Below, piece after piece: positions 14,930 to 23,279 of a stretch of 36,553 nt of DNA (the stretch's first letter is position 1; the number at the start of each line of letters is the position of its first letter). The stretch is from Gemmatimonadota bacterium (GTDB lineage: Bacteria > Gemmatimonadota > Gemmatimonadetes > Gemmatimonadales > Gemmatimonadaceae), in contig PLLD01000281.1 in the NCBI GenBank assembly GCA_003141205.1, forward strand, positions 1 to 36,553, read 5' to 3'. The translations under genes were made by a program, and so were the position numbers. The notes below the pieces were generated by a model. The model did no database searches and was not told the DNA's origin. It saw only the letters and a program-made list of their open reading frames with translations.

Positions 14930-15891
14930 CGATGCCCGCGGATGGCGTTCTTCGCCTGGTCGTGCTCGGCGAGCGTCGTACGAAACTCGTGGTGCCCGTC
15001 GGGCGCCGCGACGAAAAACAGGTACGGCACATCCGCGGGGGTCACCGCCGCCTCCAGACTCGCGGCGCCGGGCGAGCCGATCGGGCCGGGGGGGAGTCCC
15101 GGGTGCTTGTACGTGTTGTAGGGCGATTCGACGGCCAGATCCCTGTAGTACATCCGCTCGACGTGGTGGCCGAGCGCGTACTGCACCGTCGGATCGGCCT
15201 GCAGGGGCATGTGCAGGCGGAGACGGTTGTGGTAGACCGCGGAGATCACGGCGCGCTCCTCCGGAAGCCGAGCCTCCTTCTCGATGATGGACGCGAGGGT
15301 GACCGCGTCGTGGCGGCTGAAGCCGAGCGCCTCGCAGCGCGCGTTCCACGCCGGGTTCCATGCGCGCTCGAATTCGTGCGTCATGAGGGCGACTGCGACG
15401 CGCGGCGGGGTTCCGTCCGGAAAGGAATAGGTCGCGGGGAACAGATACCCTTCGAGCGTGGCGGCGGGATCCGCGAGGGCGCGGCGGAGCGTGCTGTCGC
15501 GCACCGCGGCGGCAACGGAATCGGAATCGGCGCCGATCGTGCGACCGAGGAGCGGTGCGATCTCCGTCAGGTCCCATCCCTCGGGAATCGTCATCACATG
15601 CAGGAGGCCGCGCCCGTGCGTCAGCGCCTCGAGGGTCGCCGACCATCCGATCCCCGGGTACAGGAGATACGTCCCGGGGCGGATCGCGCGGTCGCGGTGG
15701 GACATCGACGCGTACACGCGAAAGAACGTCGGCCATGCGATGACGTGAGAATCCGCCAGCGCGAGAGCGGCCGAGCGGAAGGTCGCGCCGGTGGGGATGA
15801 CGACACGGACCGGCTCCTGGTGGGACGACCCCACACAGGCGGCCGCCGCGAGGGCCGCGATGAGGCTACCGCTGCGGCAACGCCAGTGCAT
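14926..15891 (-). CDS. mltG: Endolytic murein transglycosylase MltG
   Basis: MltG cleaves nascent glycan strands at the inner membrane and sets their length. The 321-residue protein has the YceG-like landmarks: FRSAALALADSHVI (LysM-like part), IPEGWDLTEIA, LEGYLFPATYSF, then LASIIEKEARLPEE with the catalytic glutamate at Glu204, and VYHNRLRLHMPLQADPTVQYAL. The start at ATG 15891 gives a short hydrophobic segment ending in AAAC (Cys19), so it could be a lipoprotein instead of the usual transmembrane-anchored form. It overlaps ruvX by 26 bases and thiE by 4. Confidence 0.93.
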   Translation of the reverse strand: MHWRCRSGSLIAALAAAACVGSSHQEPVRVVIPTGATFRSAALALADSHVIAWPTFFRVYASMSHRDRAIRPGTYLLYPGIGWSATLEALTHGRGLLHVMTIPEGWDLTEIAPLLGRTIGADSDSVAAAVRDSTLRRALADPAATLEGYLFPATYSFPDGTPPRVAVALMTHEFERAWNPAWNARCEALGFSRHDAVTLASIIEKEARLPEERAVISAVYHNRLRLHMPLQADPTVQYALGHHVERMYYRDLAVESPYNTYKHPGLPPGPIGSPGAASLEAAVTPADVPYLFFVAAPDGHHEFRTTLAEHDQAKNAIRGHR

Positions 15892-16327
15892 GCTGGAGCA
15901 GCACGGTGGCGGACAGGGCGTCCACGTCTTCCTTGCGTCCGCGGGTCGACCCTTCGAGAATGCGCACGGCGCGCAGCGCGGCCGCCGTCGTGAAGCGCTC
16001 GTCGACGAATCGGATGGGCAGCCCGCTCCGGCGCCCGAGCGCGTCGCCCACGCGGCGGATCTCCGCGGCCCACGGTGTCTCCTCTCCGTCGGAATCGAGG
16101 GGAAGGCCGACGACGACGCAGACGGCATCCAGGGTCACGGCGCGGCGGGCGAGCTCCGCGACCGGCGGGCGCTGCCCTGTGCGGCGCATGATGACGCCGG
16201 CGGGGGATGCGATCGTTCCGGTGGGATCGCTCACCGCGAGCCCGATCCGCCGCTCGCCGTAATCGACGGCCATCCAGCGTCCTTCGCGTGCCGTCTTCTC
16301 GCGTGTGGTCTTCGCGCGTGCGGTCAT
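15866..16327 (-). CDS. ruvX: RuvX/YqgF RNase H-fold nuclease
   Basis: A 153-residue RNase H-fold protein of the YqgF family, implicated in 16S rRNA 5'-end maturation and once proposed as a Holliday-junction resolvase. Landmarks: MAVDYGERRIGLAVSDPTG (first catalytic Asp and nucleotide-binding Gly), VVVGLPLDSDGEE, FVDERFTTAAA (catalytic Glu) and EDVDALSATVLLQ (final Asp). The first ~18 residues are a basic extension; ATG 16273 just before VDYG would remove it. It starts 31 bases after rho and overlaps mltG, the common order in many bacteria. Confidence 0.92.
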   Translation of the reverse strand: MTARAKTTREKTAREGRWMAVDYGERRIGLAVSDPTGTIASPAGVIMRRTGQRPPVAELARRAVTLDAVCVVVGLPLDSDGEETPWAAEIRRVGDALGRRSGLPIRFVDERFTTAAALRAVRILEGSTRGRKEDVDALSATVLLQHALALPQR

Positions 16328-16358
16328 CTCGCCTCCGGGCGGGGCGGCGCGCCGGCCA

Positions 16359-17642
16359 TCAGCCTTCGGCCATGCTGATGAAGAACTCCCGATTGTTCTT
16401 CGTCCGCACCATGCGTTGCAGGAGGAAGACGATCGCCTCGTCCTCGGGCATGTCGCCGAGGAAGTTGCGCAGCAGGAAGATGCGGTTGATCTCGGACGGG
16501 TCGAGCAGCAGCTCCTCCTTTCGCGTTCCGGATTTCGCGATGTTGATCGCGGGATAGACGCGGCGGTCCGCGATCTTGCGATCGAGCACGAGCTCCATGT
16601 TGCCCGTGCCCTTGAATTCCTCGAAGATCACGTCGTCCATGCGCGACCCGGTTTCGACGAGGGCGGTGGCGACGATGGTGAGCGAGCCGCCCCCATCGAC
16701 CTTGCGTGCGGCGCCGAAGAAGTACTTCGGCTTCTGCAGCGCCTGCGCTTCGACGCCGCCGGAGAGGATGCGTCCGGAGTGGGGCGCGAGCGCGTTGTAC
16801 GCCCGCGCGAGCCGCGTGATCGAGTCGAGGAGGATCACGACATCGCGGCCGGCCTCGACCAGCCGCTTGGCCTTCTCGATGACCATCTCCGCGACCTGGA
16901 CGTGGCGGTCGGGCGGCTCATCGAACGTCGAGCTCACGATCTCCGCGCCCGGCACGCAGGCGAGTGTGTCGGTCACCTCCTCGGGGCGCTCGTCGATCAG
17001 GAGGATGATGAGCGTGATCTCGGGATGGTTCTCGACGATGGCGTTGGCCATCTTCTGCAGAAGGATCGTCTTGCCCGCCCGGGGCGGGGCGACGATCAAC
17101 CCGCGCTGCCCTTTCCCGACCGGCGTAATGATGTCGACCACGCGCATGCTGAGGTCGCCACTGGCGGACTCGAGGTGGATGCGTTGGTCGGGATAGCGCG
17201 GGCGGAGGGTGTCGAAGGCGGGGCGGGGGGCGCCGAGGACCGGCTCGCCGCCGTTGATCGTTTCGACGCGGACGAGGGCGAGGTAGCGCTCCCATTCCTT
17301 CGGGGCGCGGATCTGGCCGAAGATCGTGTCGCCCGTGCGCAGGTCGAAGCGCTTGATCTGCGATGGGGAGACGTAGATGTCGTCGGGGCTGGCGAGGTAG
17401 CTCCAGGCCTCGCTTCGGAGGAAGCCGTACCCTTCGACGAGCGTCTCGAGGACGCCCGTCGCGCGCACGGGGACGTCGGACGTGAGGATGTGCTGTTCGA
17501 TGCGCAGCACGAGGTCGGGCTTGCGCAGGCCGGGGGCCAGGGCGACGCCGAGATTATCTGCGATGCCCTGCAATTCCGCGACGCTCTTGCGTCGGAGGTC
17601 GGCGATTTCGGGAGGCTGCGCCGTAGAGATGTCGATGGCCAT
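16359..17642 (-). CDS. rho: Transcription termination factor Rho
   Basis: Rho is the hexameric RNA helicase that releases transcripts. The 427-residue length is close to the E. coli protein. The N-terminal helical part ([18 protein letters not shown]) precedes the cold-shock-like RNA-binding domain ([15 protein letters not shown]). The motor has Walker [13 protein letters not shown], Walker [17 protein letters not shown], the catalytic and Q/R-loop region [14 protein letters not shown], and [12 protein letters not shown]. There is no long acidic insert between the RNA-binding and motor parts. ATG 17642 is 10 bases from a degenerate tRNA on the same strand. It leads the long minus-strand operon. 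Confidence 0.97.
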   Translation of the reverse strand: MAIDISTAQPPEIADLRRKSVAELQGIADNLGVALAPGLRKPDLVLRIEQHILTSDVPVRATGVLETLVEGYGFLRSEAWSYLASPDDIYVSPSQIKRFDLRTGDTIFGQIRAPKEWERYLALVRVETINGGEPVLGAPRPAFDTLRPRYPDQRIHLESASGDLSMRVVDIITPVGKGQRGLIVAPPRAGKTILLQKMANAIVENHPEITLIILLIDERPEEVTDTLACVPGAEIVSSTFDEPPDRHVQVAEMVIEKAKRLVEAGRDVVILLDSITRLARAYNALAPHSGRILSGGVEAQALQKPKYFFGAARKVDGGGSLTIVATALVETGSRMDDVIFEEFKGTGNMELVLDRKIADRRVYPAINIAKSGTRKEELLLDPSEINRIFLLRNFLGDMPEDEAIVFLLQRMVRTKNNREFFISMAEG

Positions 17643-17652
17643 CAGCGGGGAA

Positions 17653-17722
17653 TGCGCGAGGCGGGATTTCGAACCCGCGACCTTCGGCTCCGGAGGCGGA
17701 GCTGGTTGAGTAAAGGTCGCGC
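17653..17722 (-). pseudogene. Degenerate tRNA-Arg(CCG)-like remnant
   Basis: The 3' half looks like a tRNA: anticodon loop CTCCGGA with CCG, a 5-base variable region, T stem GCGGG/CCCGC around TTCGAA, and acceptor arms GCGCGAC/CTCGCGC that pair at 6 of 7 positions. Against a working tRNA: the T loop has 8 bases instead of 7, the anticodon stem has a C-C mismatch, only 15 bases remain where the D arm should be and they do not fold, and no CCA is encoded. I read it as a decayed tRNA-Arg gene upstream of rho. Confidence 0.55.
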
Positions 17723-17810
17723 CGGTTCGCGCTCGTGCGCGCTGGGTATGCTAGTGCATCATCCTCACTTCCGCTAGCTCGTACGGGACCGTCGCCGCCG
17801 GGCGCTACTC

Positions 17811-17839
17811 CTGCCACCCGCGGCCGCACGAGATATAAT
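17811..17839 (+). promoter_or_regulatory. Strong sigma-70-like promoter for the S9 peptidase
   Basis: A perfect TATAAT (17834-17839) lies 17 bases from CTGCCA (17811-17816), which matches the -35 consensus at four positions. It points at the peptidase gene starting at 17934, leaving a leader of roughly 85-90 bases with CGGAG as ribosome-binding site. The A/T-rich -10 is conspicuous in this GC-rich window. Confidence 0.6.
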
Positions 17840-17933
17840 GAGCGCACGCACCGCCACGTGCGCCCCGTTGGGATGCTGATGTTGCCGCATGCCAGCGGGC
17901 GCCGAGCCTCATCGATTTCCCGGAGCACTCGTC

Positions 17934-20072
17934 ATGACCCGATGCGCCCTGTCCGGACCGCTCGCATGCGCCGCTGTCATCGCGCTGATCGCGCCGCTCC
18001 CTGTCCGCGGCCAGGGGGACGCGGCCGCCGGGGCGGGGGCGTGGACGCCGGAGGCCACACAGGCGTTCACGCAGGCACGTGACGCGCAGGTCTCGCCGGA
18101 TGGCCGCTGGGTGGCATTCGAGACGGGGCGCAGCGATCTCGCGGCCAACCGGCGATCGGCGGCGATCGGCATCGTCTCTACCGCGGGCGGCGCGGTCCGC
18201 GTTCTCGCGCCGACGCTGAGCGGCAACGCGGATGCCACGCCGCGCTGGTCCCCTGACGGGCGCCGGCTTGCCTTCCTGACTCATGGATCCGGCGGAGCCG
18301 GCGCAGCCGGCGGCACGGAGCTCTGGACCATGGCGGCGGACGGGCACGACCGGCGGCGCGTCTGCGCGATCATCGAGGGCGATCAGCAGTTTGGCGACGA
18401 CGAAGAGGGCGATACGTACGCCTGGTCGCCCGATGGACACTGGTTCGTGTTCGCGGGGATCGATCCGGCCGCACCGGCGCCCGGCCACGATCCCTACGTC
18501 ATCACGCGCTTCATGTATCAGTCGTACGCGGACTATGCGGACGCGCGTCCCACGCAGTTGTGGATCGTGGCGGCGCAGGGCGGCGCCCCCCGCCGGGTGT
18601 CCGACGGGCAGCACGCCGATCTCGCCCCGGCGTGGTCCCCGGATGGCCACTCGATCGTATTCGTGTCGAACCGCGAGCCCGATCCGGACCTGCACCGCAA
18701 GGATGACCTGTGGGTCGTGGATGTCGCGGGCGGATCGCTCCGGCGCCTGACGGATGGCCCGGGCTCCGCGGTACGCCCGGTGTGGTCGCCGGACGGCCAC
18801 TGGATCGCGTACCTCGGGACGCGGCGCAAATGGGCGACCTACGACAGCATGGCGGAGGACTACCATGCCTGGGTGATCCCCGCGGCGGGCGGCGCGCCGC
18901 GGGACGTGAACGCCGCGCTCGACCGACGCACGGCGAGCGTGGCGTGGGCGCCCGACTCGCGCGCGGTGCTGTTCACGGCGGAGGACCGGGGACGGGTGCT
19001 TCCGTATCGCGTGCCGATCGACTCGGGCGAGTCCCGTCCCCTCTTCGAGCGTGACGTGACGGTCGACGCGCCCTCGGTGGCGCCGAATGGCCAGCTGGCC
19101 TTCACGCTGACGTCGACGACGCAGCCGAGCGAGGTGTGGACGCTGGATCCCGAGCGGGGGGGAGGGACGCCGCGGCAGGTCACGACGCTCAACGCGGCCG
19201 CTCTGGCCACGCATCCCGTGCGCGACGCCGACACGGTGTGGACGCGCAGCACCGAGGGTGCGGCGATAGAGGGGTGGCTCATGCGTCCCGCGGGCGCCGA
19301 TACGGGGCACCGCGTGCCGCTCATTCTCTTCGTTCACGGCGGTCCGCACGGACAGTACGGGTACCGGTTCACGCCGGAGTACCAGATGTACGTCGCGCGT
19401 GGCTACGCGGTGTTGTATGTGAACCCGCGCGGCTCGACCGGCTATGGCCAGGCATTCGCGGACGCCTGTCTCGGCAACTGGGGCGGAGTGGACTACACCG
19501 ATCTCATGCTGAGCGTCGATCGCATCGTCGCGACGCATCCGGAGATCGATCCCGACCGCATGGCGGTCACCGGGGTCAGCTACGGCGGGTTCATGACGAA
19601 CTGGATCGTCACGCACACCGGCCGCTTTCGCGCGGCGGTCACGCGGGAGGGGATGTCGAACCTCATGACGGACCAGCTGCTGTCGGACGCGTGGGATCTC
19701 GAGGTCATCGAGTTCGGTCCCCAGTGGGGGCGGACGGCCGCGTATCTGCGCTGGTCGCCCATCGAATACATCGCCAACGCGGTGACGCCGACGCTCATCA
19801 TCCATGGCGGATCAGACCACGACGTGACGTTCGCGGAGGCCGGGCAGATGTACGCCGGTCTCCGGCTGCAGGGTGTGGAGAGCGAGTTGGTGATGTATCC
19901 GCGCGAGCCGCACGGCTTCCGGGAGCCCCGCCACATCGTGGACGCGTACGCGCGCATGCAGAGCTGGTTCGCGGCCCATCTCACCGGCAGCGCGCCCGTG
20001 GATCAGCGCTGGGATGCCGACCGGGGCGCCGAGCAGTGGTCGGGCGATGTGCCGGCACGCCAACGGCCGTGA
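17934..20072 (+). CDS. Exported S9 family (prolyl oligopeptidase-type) peptidase
   Basis: A 712-residue secreted serine peptidase. A signal peptide (MTRCALSGPLACAAV, then a hydrophobic core ending VRGQG) is followed by a TolB-like beta-propeller with repeated WSPDG units (for example WSPDGRRLAF, WSPDGHSIVF, WSPDGHWIAY), then an alpha/beta hydrolase. The triad is Ser549 (GVSYGGFMT), Asp628 (GGSDHD) and His660 (EPHGF); HGGPHGQYG forms the oxyanion region. This layout is that of acylaminoacyl-peptidase/dipeptidyl-peptidase relatives (S9C), which trim short peptides in the periplasm. ATG 17934 is preferred over 17889 because it restores the signal peptide and has CGGAG before it. Threonine synthase follows 10 bases later. 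Confidence 0.92.
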   Translation: MTRCALSGPLACAAVIALIAPLPVRGQGDAAAGAGAWTPEATQAFTQARDAQVSPDGRWVAFETGRSDLAANRRSAAIGIVSTAGGAVRVLAPTLSGNADATPRWSPDGRRLAFLTHGSGGAGAAGGTELWTMAADGHDRRRVCAIIEGDQQFGDDEEGDTYAWSPDGHWFVFAGIDPAAPAPGHDPYVITRFMYQSYADYADARPTQLWIVAAQGGAPRRVSDGQHADLAPAWSPDGHSIVFVSNREPDPDLHRKDDLWVVDVAGGSLRRLTDGPGSAVRPVWSPDGHWIAYLGTRRKWATYDSMAEDYHAWVIPAAGGAPRDVNAALDRRTASVAWAPDSRAVLFTAEDRGRVLPYRVPIDSGESRPLFERDVTVDAPSVAPNGQLAFTLTSTTQPSEVWTLDPERGGGTPRQVTTLNAAALATHPVRDADTVWTRSTEGAAIEGWLMRPAGADTGHRVPLILFVHGGPHGQYGYRFTPEYQMYVARGYAVLYVNPRGSTGYGQAFADACLGNWGGVDYTDLMLSVDRIVATHPEIDPDRMAVTGVSYGGFMTNWIVTHTGRFRAAVTREGMSNLMTDQLLSDAWDLEVIEFGPQWGRTAAYLRWSPIEYIANAVTPTLIIHGGSDHDVTFAEAGQMYAGLRLQGVESELVMYPREPHGFREPRHIVDAYARMQSWFAAHLTGSAPVDQRWDADRGAEQWSGDVPARQRP

Positions 20073-20082
20073 GCTGAAATCG

Positions 20083-21252
20083 ATGGCGAATATATCCTAC
20101 CTCGAGTGCACGAAATGCGGTGCCCAGCTGAGCGCGCAGGTGCCGCAGACGGTCTGTCCGCATGACGGCGGCTCGTTGTACGTGCGGTACGACCTGCGGC
20201 CGTACATCGGGCACCGGCCGTCGCACCCGCCGGGCCGGAGCGCGAGCATGTGGCGGTATTCGGGTGTGCTGCCCGACGTGCCGCCGATCTCGTTGGGAGA
20301 AGGGTACACGCCGCTGATCCAGAGCCGGCACAACCCGAACGTCTACATCAAGGATGAAGGGCTCAATCCGACGGGATCGTTCAAGGCGCGCGGACTCTGC
20401 GCCGCGGTCACGATGTGCAAGGCCTACGGCTTGACAAAACTCGCGATCCCCTCGGCCGGCAATGCGGCAAGCGCGCTCGCCGCCTACGCGGCGGCGGCAG
20501 GCATCGAGGCGCACATCTTCATGCCGGTCGACGTGCCCATGGCCAACAGGGTGGAGTGCCAGCAATACGGCGCCAAAGTGACGCTGGTTGAGGGTCTCAT
20601 CAGTGACTGCGCCAAAATGGTGGCCGCACGCCAGGCGACCGAACGGTGGTTCGACGTCTCGACGTTAAAGGAGCCCTTTCGTGTAGAGGGCAAGAAGACC
20701 ATGGGATATGAGATCGCGGAGCAGCTCGAGTGGACGCTGCCGGACGCGATCTTTTATCCGACGGGAGGGGGCGTCGGCCTGATCGGCATGTGGAAGGCCT
20801 TCGAGGAGATGGAGTATCTCGGTTGGGTGGGGAGCAAGCGGCCGAGAATGATCGCCGTGCAGGCTGCGGGATGTGCGCCGATCGTGCGCGCCTGGACCAC
20901 GCATCAGCAGGTCGCGACCTTCTGGGACGGTGCTCAGACTCTGGCGGCGGGCTTGCGCGTGCCGAAGCCGTACGCTGACTATCTCATTCTCTCGATCCTG
21001 CGCAAGAGCGGTGGCACGGCCGTCACGGTCACGGACGATGAGATGCTCGATGCGGTGCACGAGTGGGCGACGACCGAGGGGATCTTCGCCGCACCGGAGG
21101 GCGCGGCGTCACTTGTCGCGCACCGGAAATTGGTCGCCTCGGGGTTTCTCACCGCGAGCGACAGGGTCGTGCTGTTCAATACGGGATCCGGATTGAAATA
21201 CATCGACGTCGTCTCGGCGCATGCATCCCGGCGTCACGTAGGCCACGCGTAG
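20083..21252 (+). CDS. thrC: Threonine synthase
   Basis: This PLP enzyme converts O-phosphohomoserine to threonine. The 389-residue protein starts with a small zinc-ribbon-like segment (Cys9, Cys12, Cys25), typical of the shorter thrC type. NPTGSFKARG holds the PLP lysine Lys101, SAGNAASALAAYAAAAG the substrate loop, and YPTGGGVGLIGMWKAF the phosphate-binding glycines. A cysteate-synthase or other threonine-synthase-like activity cannot be excluded from sequence alone. It sits 10 bases after the S9 peptidase, which probably reflects shared transcription and not function. With tdh and kbl in the window, both synthesis and breakdown of threonine are encoded here, in separate units. Confidence 0.9.
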   Translation: MANISYLECTKCGAQLSAQVPQTVCPHDGGSLYVRYDLRPYIGHRPSHPPGRSASMWRYSGVLPDVPPISLGEGYTPLIQSRHNPNVYIKDEGLNPTGSFKARGLCAAVTMCKAYGLTKLAIPSAGNAASALAAYAAAAGIEAHIFMPVDVPMANRVECQQYGAKVTLVEGLISDCAKMVAARQATERWFDVSTLKEPFRVEGKKTMGYEIAEQLEWTLPDAIFYPTGGGVGLIGMWKAFEEMEYLGWVGSKRPRMIAVQAAGCAPIVRAWTTHQQVATFWDGAQTLAAGLRVPKPYADYLILSILRKSGGTAVTVTDDEMLDAVHEWATTEGIFAAPEGAASLVAHRKLVASGFLTASDRVVLFNTGSGLKYIDVVSAHASRRHVGHA

Positions 21253-21409
21253 CGAGGGGCCCAAGCTGTTGCGGAGGAAGGCGATGTCTGCCTCTTTCGG
21301 TCGACCGCCGTGGTGGCCCGGATTGCCGCGGGCTGGCAAGGTGTGTACTCTCAAGCGCTGCGGAAATGCCGCCGCAAACCCTCTGATCCAATCGATAGGA
21401 GGCTTATCC

Positions 21410-21847
21410 GTGAGACGCGTCAACATTGGCCGAGTGATCCTGGGCGGCATCGTCGCCGGGATCGTGGTAGACGTGTTGGGCTACCTCGTCGATGGCATGT
21501 TGCTCGCCCCACAGTGGGCCGCCGGCATGAAGGCCCTGGGCAGACCGGAATTCGCCACCTCTCAAATCGTGCTGTTCAACGTCCTCGGTCTGGCGCAGGG
21601 GCTCTTCGCTGTCTGGCTGTACGCGGCGATTCGCCCCCGCTACGGCGCGGGGCCAAAGACTGCCGTGTGCGCGGGGCTGGCGACGTGGGTTGCCATCATA
21701 CTGTTGCCGAACCTCGGCTTCATGTCGGCGAGCGGCCTCTTTCCCGCGAACCTGACACTCTGGACGAGCGCCGGAGGGATTGTCGAGCTGGTGATCGGGA
21801 CGCTGGTCGGGGCAGCCCTGTATCAGGAGGACGCGGCCGTGGCCTGA
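21410..21847 (+). CDS. Four-helix membrane protein, unknown function
   Basis: A 145-residue protein with four hydrophobic segments: VILGGIVAGIVVDVLGYL, IVLFNVLGLAQGLFAVWLY, VCAGLATWVAIILLPNLGF and GGIVELVIGTLVGAALY. The start is decided by an excellent ribosome-binding site: AGGAGG at 21397-21402, seven bases before GTG 21410. The frame is open back to 21269, but that part is Arg/Cys-rich and has no such site. I do not recognise the family beyond a small hydrophobic protein of the cytoplasmic membrane. The 157 bases before it, after thrC, hold nothing I can name. Confidence 0.75.
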   Translation: MRRVNIGRVILGGIVAGIVVDVLGYLVDGMLLAPQWAAGMKALGRPEFATSQIVLFNVLGLAQGLFAVWLYAAIRPRYGAGPKTAVCAGLATWVAIILLPNLGFMSASGLFPANLTLWTSAGGIVELVIGTLVGAALYQEDAAVA

Positions 21848-22001
21848 TTGGCCGGGGCGGTGCGGCTGAGGGACGAAACGATCTCGCCGCTAGAGCGTGC
21901 GGAGCAATCCGATGCCGAGCGTCAGGAGGCTCGCAGTGAGGGTCATGGCCCCGATGTAGACCAGCTTGACTGCACCGTTTCGTAGGAGAGTCTCGCTCCG
22001 C

Positions 22002-22379
22002 CTACGGCGCGCGCGCGCCCTCGGTCCGAAGGTTTCTCACCGAGTCGGCGCCGCTCGTCGCGTAGTGTGCCACGGTGATACCCACGAGCTTTCCGTCCTG
22101 GAGTCGGCTCACGGTGTGCGTCGTGACCATGACGTGCTTCCGTAGCACGCTCGGGTAGGGTCCGGCGTCCATGATGATGCTGTCACCGGCGACGACAACG
22201 CGCTCCGAGATGGGTGCCCGTTTGGGGAAGGTGATCGTCCAGCCCGCGGTGGTGGATGTCGCGTTTAGCACGAATGCGACGAGAGTACTGTCCCCCGCTG
22301 CGTTCATTGTGCGCATGTTCCACTTCCCGGCGAGGTCACCGAGCGACAGCGCGGCCGGTGGCGCCGGTGCTGCGGCAGG
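22002..22379 (-). pseudogene. Broken copy of the small lipoprotein gene at 33.8 kb
   Basis: From 22343 to the stop, the translation matches the lipoprotein at 33786-34277 almost residue for residue (GKWNMRTMNAAGDSTLV, WTITFPKRAP, VVAGDSIIMDAGPYPSVLRK, VSRLQDGKLVG). The promoter and leader are also shared, but the segment with the start codon and lipoprotein signal is gone. Leader and coding sequence are joined at the short shared word CTGCCGC, which lies 160 bases apart in the intact copy. An in-frame TAG stands upstream, and the only remaining start is ATG 22316, giving 104 residues without export signal. I call it a deletion pseudogene; a cytoplasmic short form is the alternative. Confidence 0.75.
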
Positions 22380-22401
22380 CGGTCGCGGTGCGTGCTCGCC
22401 A

Positions 22402-22431
22402 AGGATAGTCTCAACGCGCTAGCCGAGTCAA
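22402..22431 (-). promoter_or_regulatory. Promoter of the broken lipoprotein copy
   Basis: TTGACT (22431-22426 on the minus strand) and TATCCT (22407-22402) are separated by 18 bases. The same arrangement precedes the intact copy, so it was duplicated with the gene. Confidence 0.5.
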
Positions 22432-22449
22432 CGCGGCCGGCGCGGGGCG

Positions 22450-22519
22450 CGCGCGCCATATTCACAACTCATTAGTGATTCATGTGCGCCGGAACAGGCG
22501 GCCAATACGTTGTTGCGTC
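22450..22519 (+). repeat. Left copy of the ~60-base cassette-upstream element
   Basis: This sequence recurs at 35374-35434 with roughly 80% identity by eye. The core TCATTAGTGATTCATG (22469-22484) is identical in both, followed by GCCGGAAC and then ACGTTGT. Here it lies just upstream of the ECF sigma gene. Its recurrence 12.9 kb away suggests that it is the regulatory head of a repeated cassette. Confidence 0.75.
22491..22518 (+). promoter_or_regulatory. Candidate ECF-type autoregulated promoter
   Basis: GGAAC (22491-22495) is the classic -35 word of ECF sigma promoters. About 16-20 bases on, TTGCGTCC resembles a CGTC-type -10. Both words are kept in the second copy of the element (GGAAC at 35414-35418, then GTTGTGTCG). 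The transcript would begin some 25 bases before the sigma gene ATG 22551. The -10 assignment is uncertain. Confidence 0.4.
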
Positions 22520-22550
22520 CGCCGAGATGGTGCACTAACTATGGGCCGCG

Positions 22551-23204
22551 ATGACCCTTCGTAGCGTCCATCGGCCCGATGTATTGCTCGCGACCACGCC
22601 CGTTCTCGGCGCGGCGGTCGCGTTGGTGACGGACGAGCGTGCGCTGGTCGAGGGGATCCGTGCGGGGGAGGCGGGCGCATTTGAAGTGCTCTTCCACCGG
22701 TACTATTCGCCGCTCGTCGATTTTGCGTCGGGGTACCTCCCTGCCGGCAATGCGATGGACGCGGCCGAAGACGTCGTGCACGAGGTTCTGCTACGCGTCT
22801 GGCGCGATCGCGCGACGTGGGCGCTGCGGGGGACGCTCCGTGCCTATCTCTTTGGCGCCGTACGCAACCGCGCGCTCAATATGACTCGTCATGCGCGAGT
22901 AGCCGAGCGGTGGCGCCCCCTGTTTACATCTGACTATGGCGTGCCGGGATTGGCGGAGGGGGGTGTCGGTCCGGACGCGGCGATGGAGCGGGCATCGGAC
23001 GATGCGGTGCGCGACGCGAGGATACAGGCGGCCGTGGCGGCATTGCCGGCTCGTCAGCGCGAGGTCCTCCTGCTTCGCGTCGAGCGCGGCCTCTCGAACG
23101 CGGAGGCCGCCGAGGTGATGGGGATCGCGGCGCGCTCGGCGGAGACCTTTCATTGGCGGGCCGTGCAAGCGTTGCGCCGGTCGCTGGAAGGCATGGTCCG
23201 CTAG
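22551..23204 (+). CDS. ECF-family RNA polymerase sigma factor
   Basis: A 217-residue alternative sigma factor. Region 2 runs from about residue 40 (FEVLFHRYYSPLVDFASGYL, DAAEDVVHEVLLRVWRDR), including the -10 recognition helix, and region 4 from about 160 (LPARQREVLLLRVERGLS, NAEAAEVMGIA, HWRAVQALRRSL) with the -35 helix-turn-helix. The ~20-residue N-terminal extension before VTDERALVEG is unusual but could be leader. It is followed 75 bases later by a FecR anti-sigma gene and a TonB receptor with STN domain, so it is most likely released by a signal relayed through the outer membrane, as in FecI/FecR/FecA. Confidence 0.92.
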   Translation: MTLRSVHRPDVLLATTPVLGAAVALVTDERALVEGIRAGEAGAFEVLFHRYYSPLVDFASGYLPAGNAMDAAEDVVHEVLLRVWRDRATWALRGTLRAYLFGAVRNRALNMTRHARVAERWRPLFTSDYGVPGLAEGGVGPDAAMERASDDAVRDARIQAAVAALPARQREVLLLRVERGLSNAEAAEVMGIAARSAETFHWRAVQALRRSLEGMVR

Positions 23205-23279
23205 GACGGTCGCGGCCAAGGCGTCCGTGGGGAGCAACCCGGCGTCGTAGATATTGCGTGTAGCGTGTCGAACGGACGG

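Noticed and set aside
17805-19805. A 666-codon open frame on the minus strand
   Set aside because: It lies opposite the S9 peptidase, has Arg/His-rich composition without any motif, and is the usual antisense artefact of GC-rich coding sequence.
21890-21994. A 34-codon minus-strand tail ending in a hydrophobic helix (VYIGAMTLTASLLTLGIG)
   Set aside because: It may be the end of a lost membrane protein, but it is too short and has no start or upstream sequence to support it.
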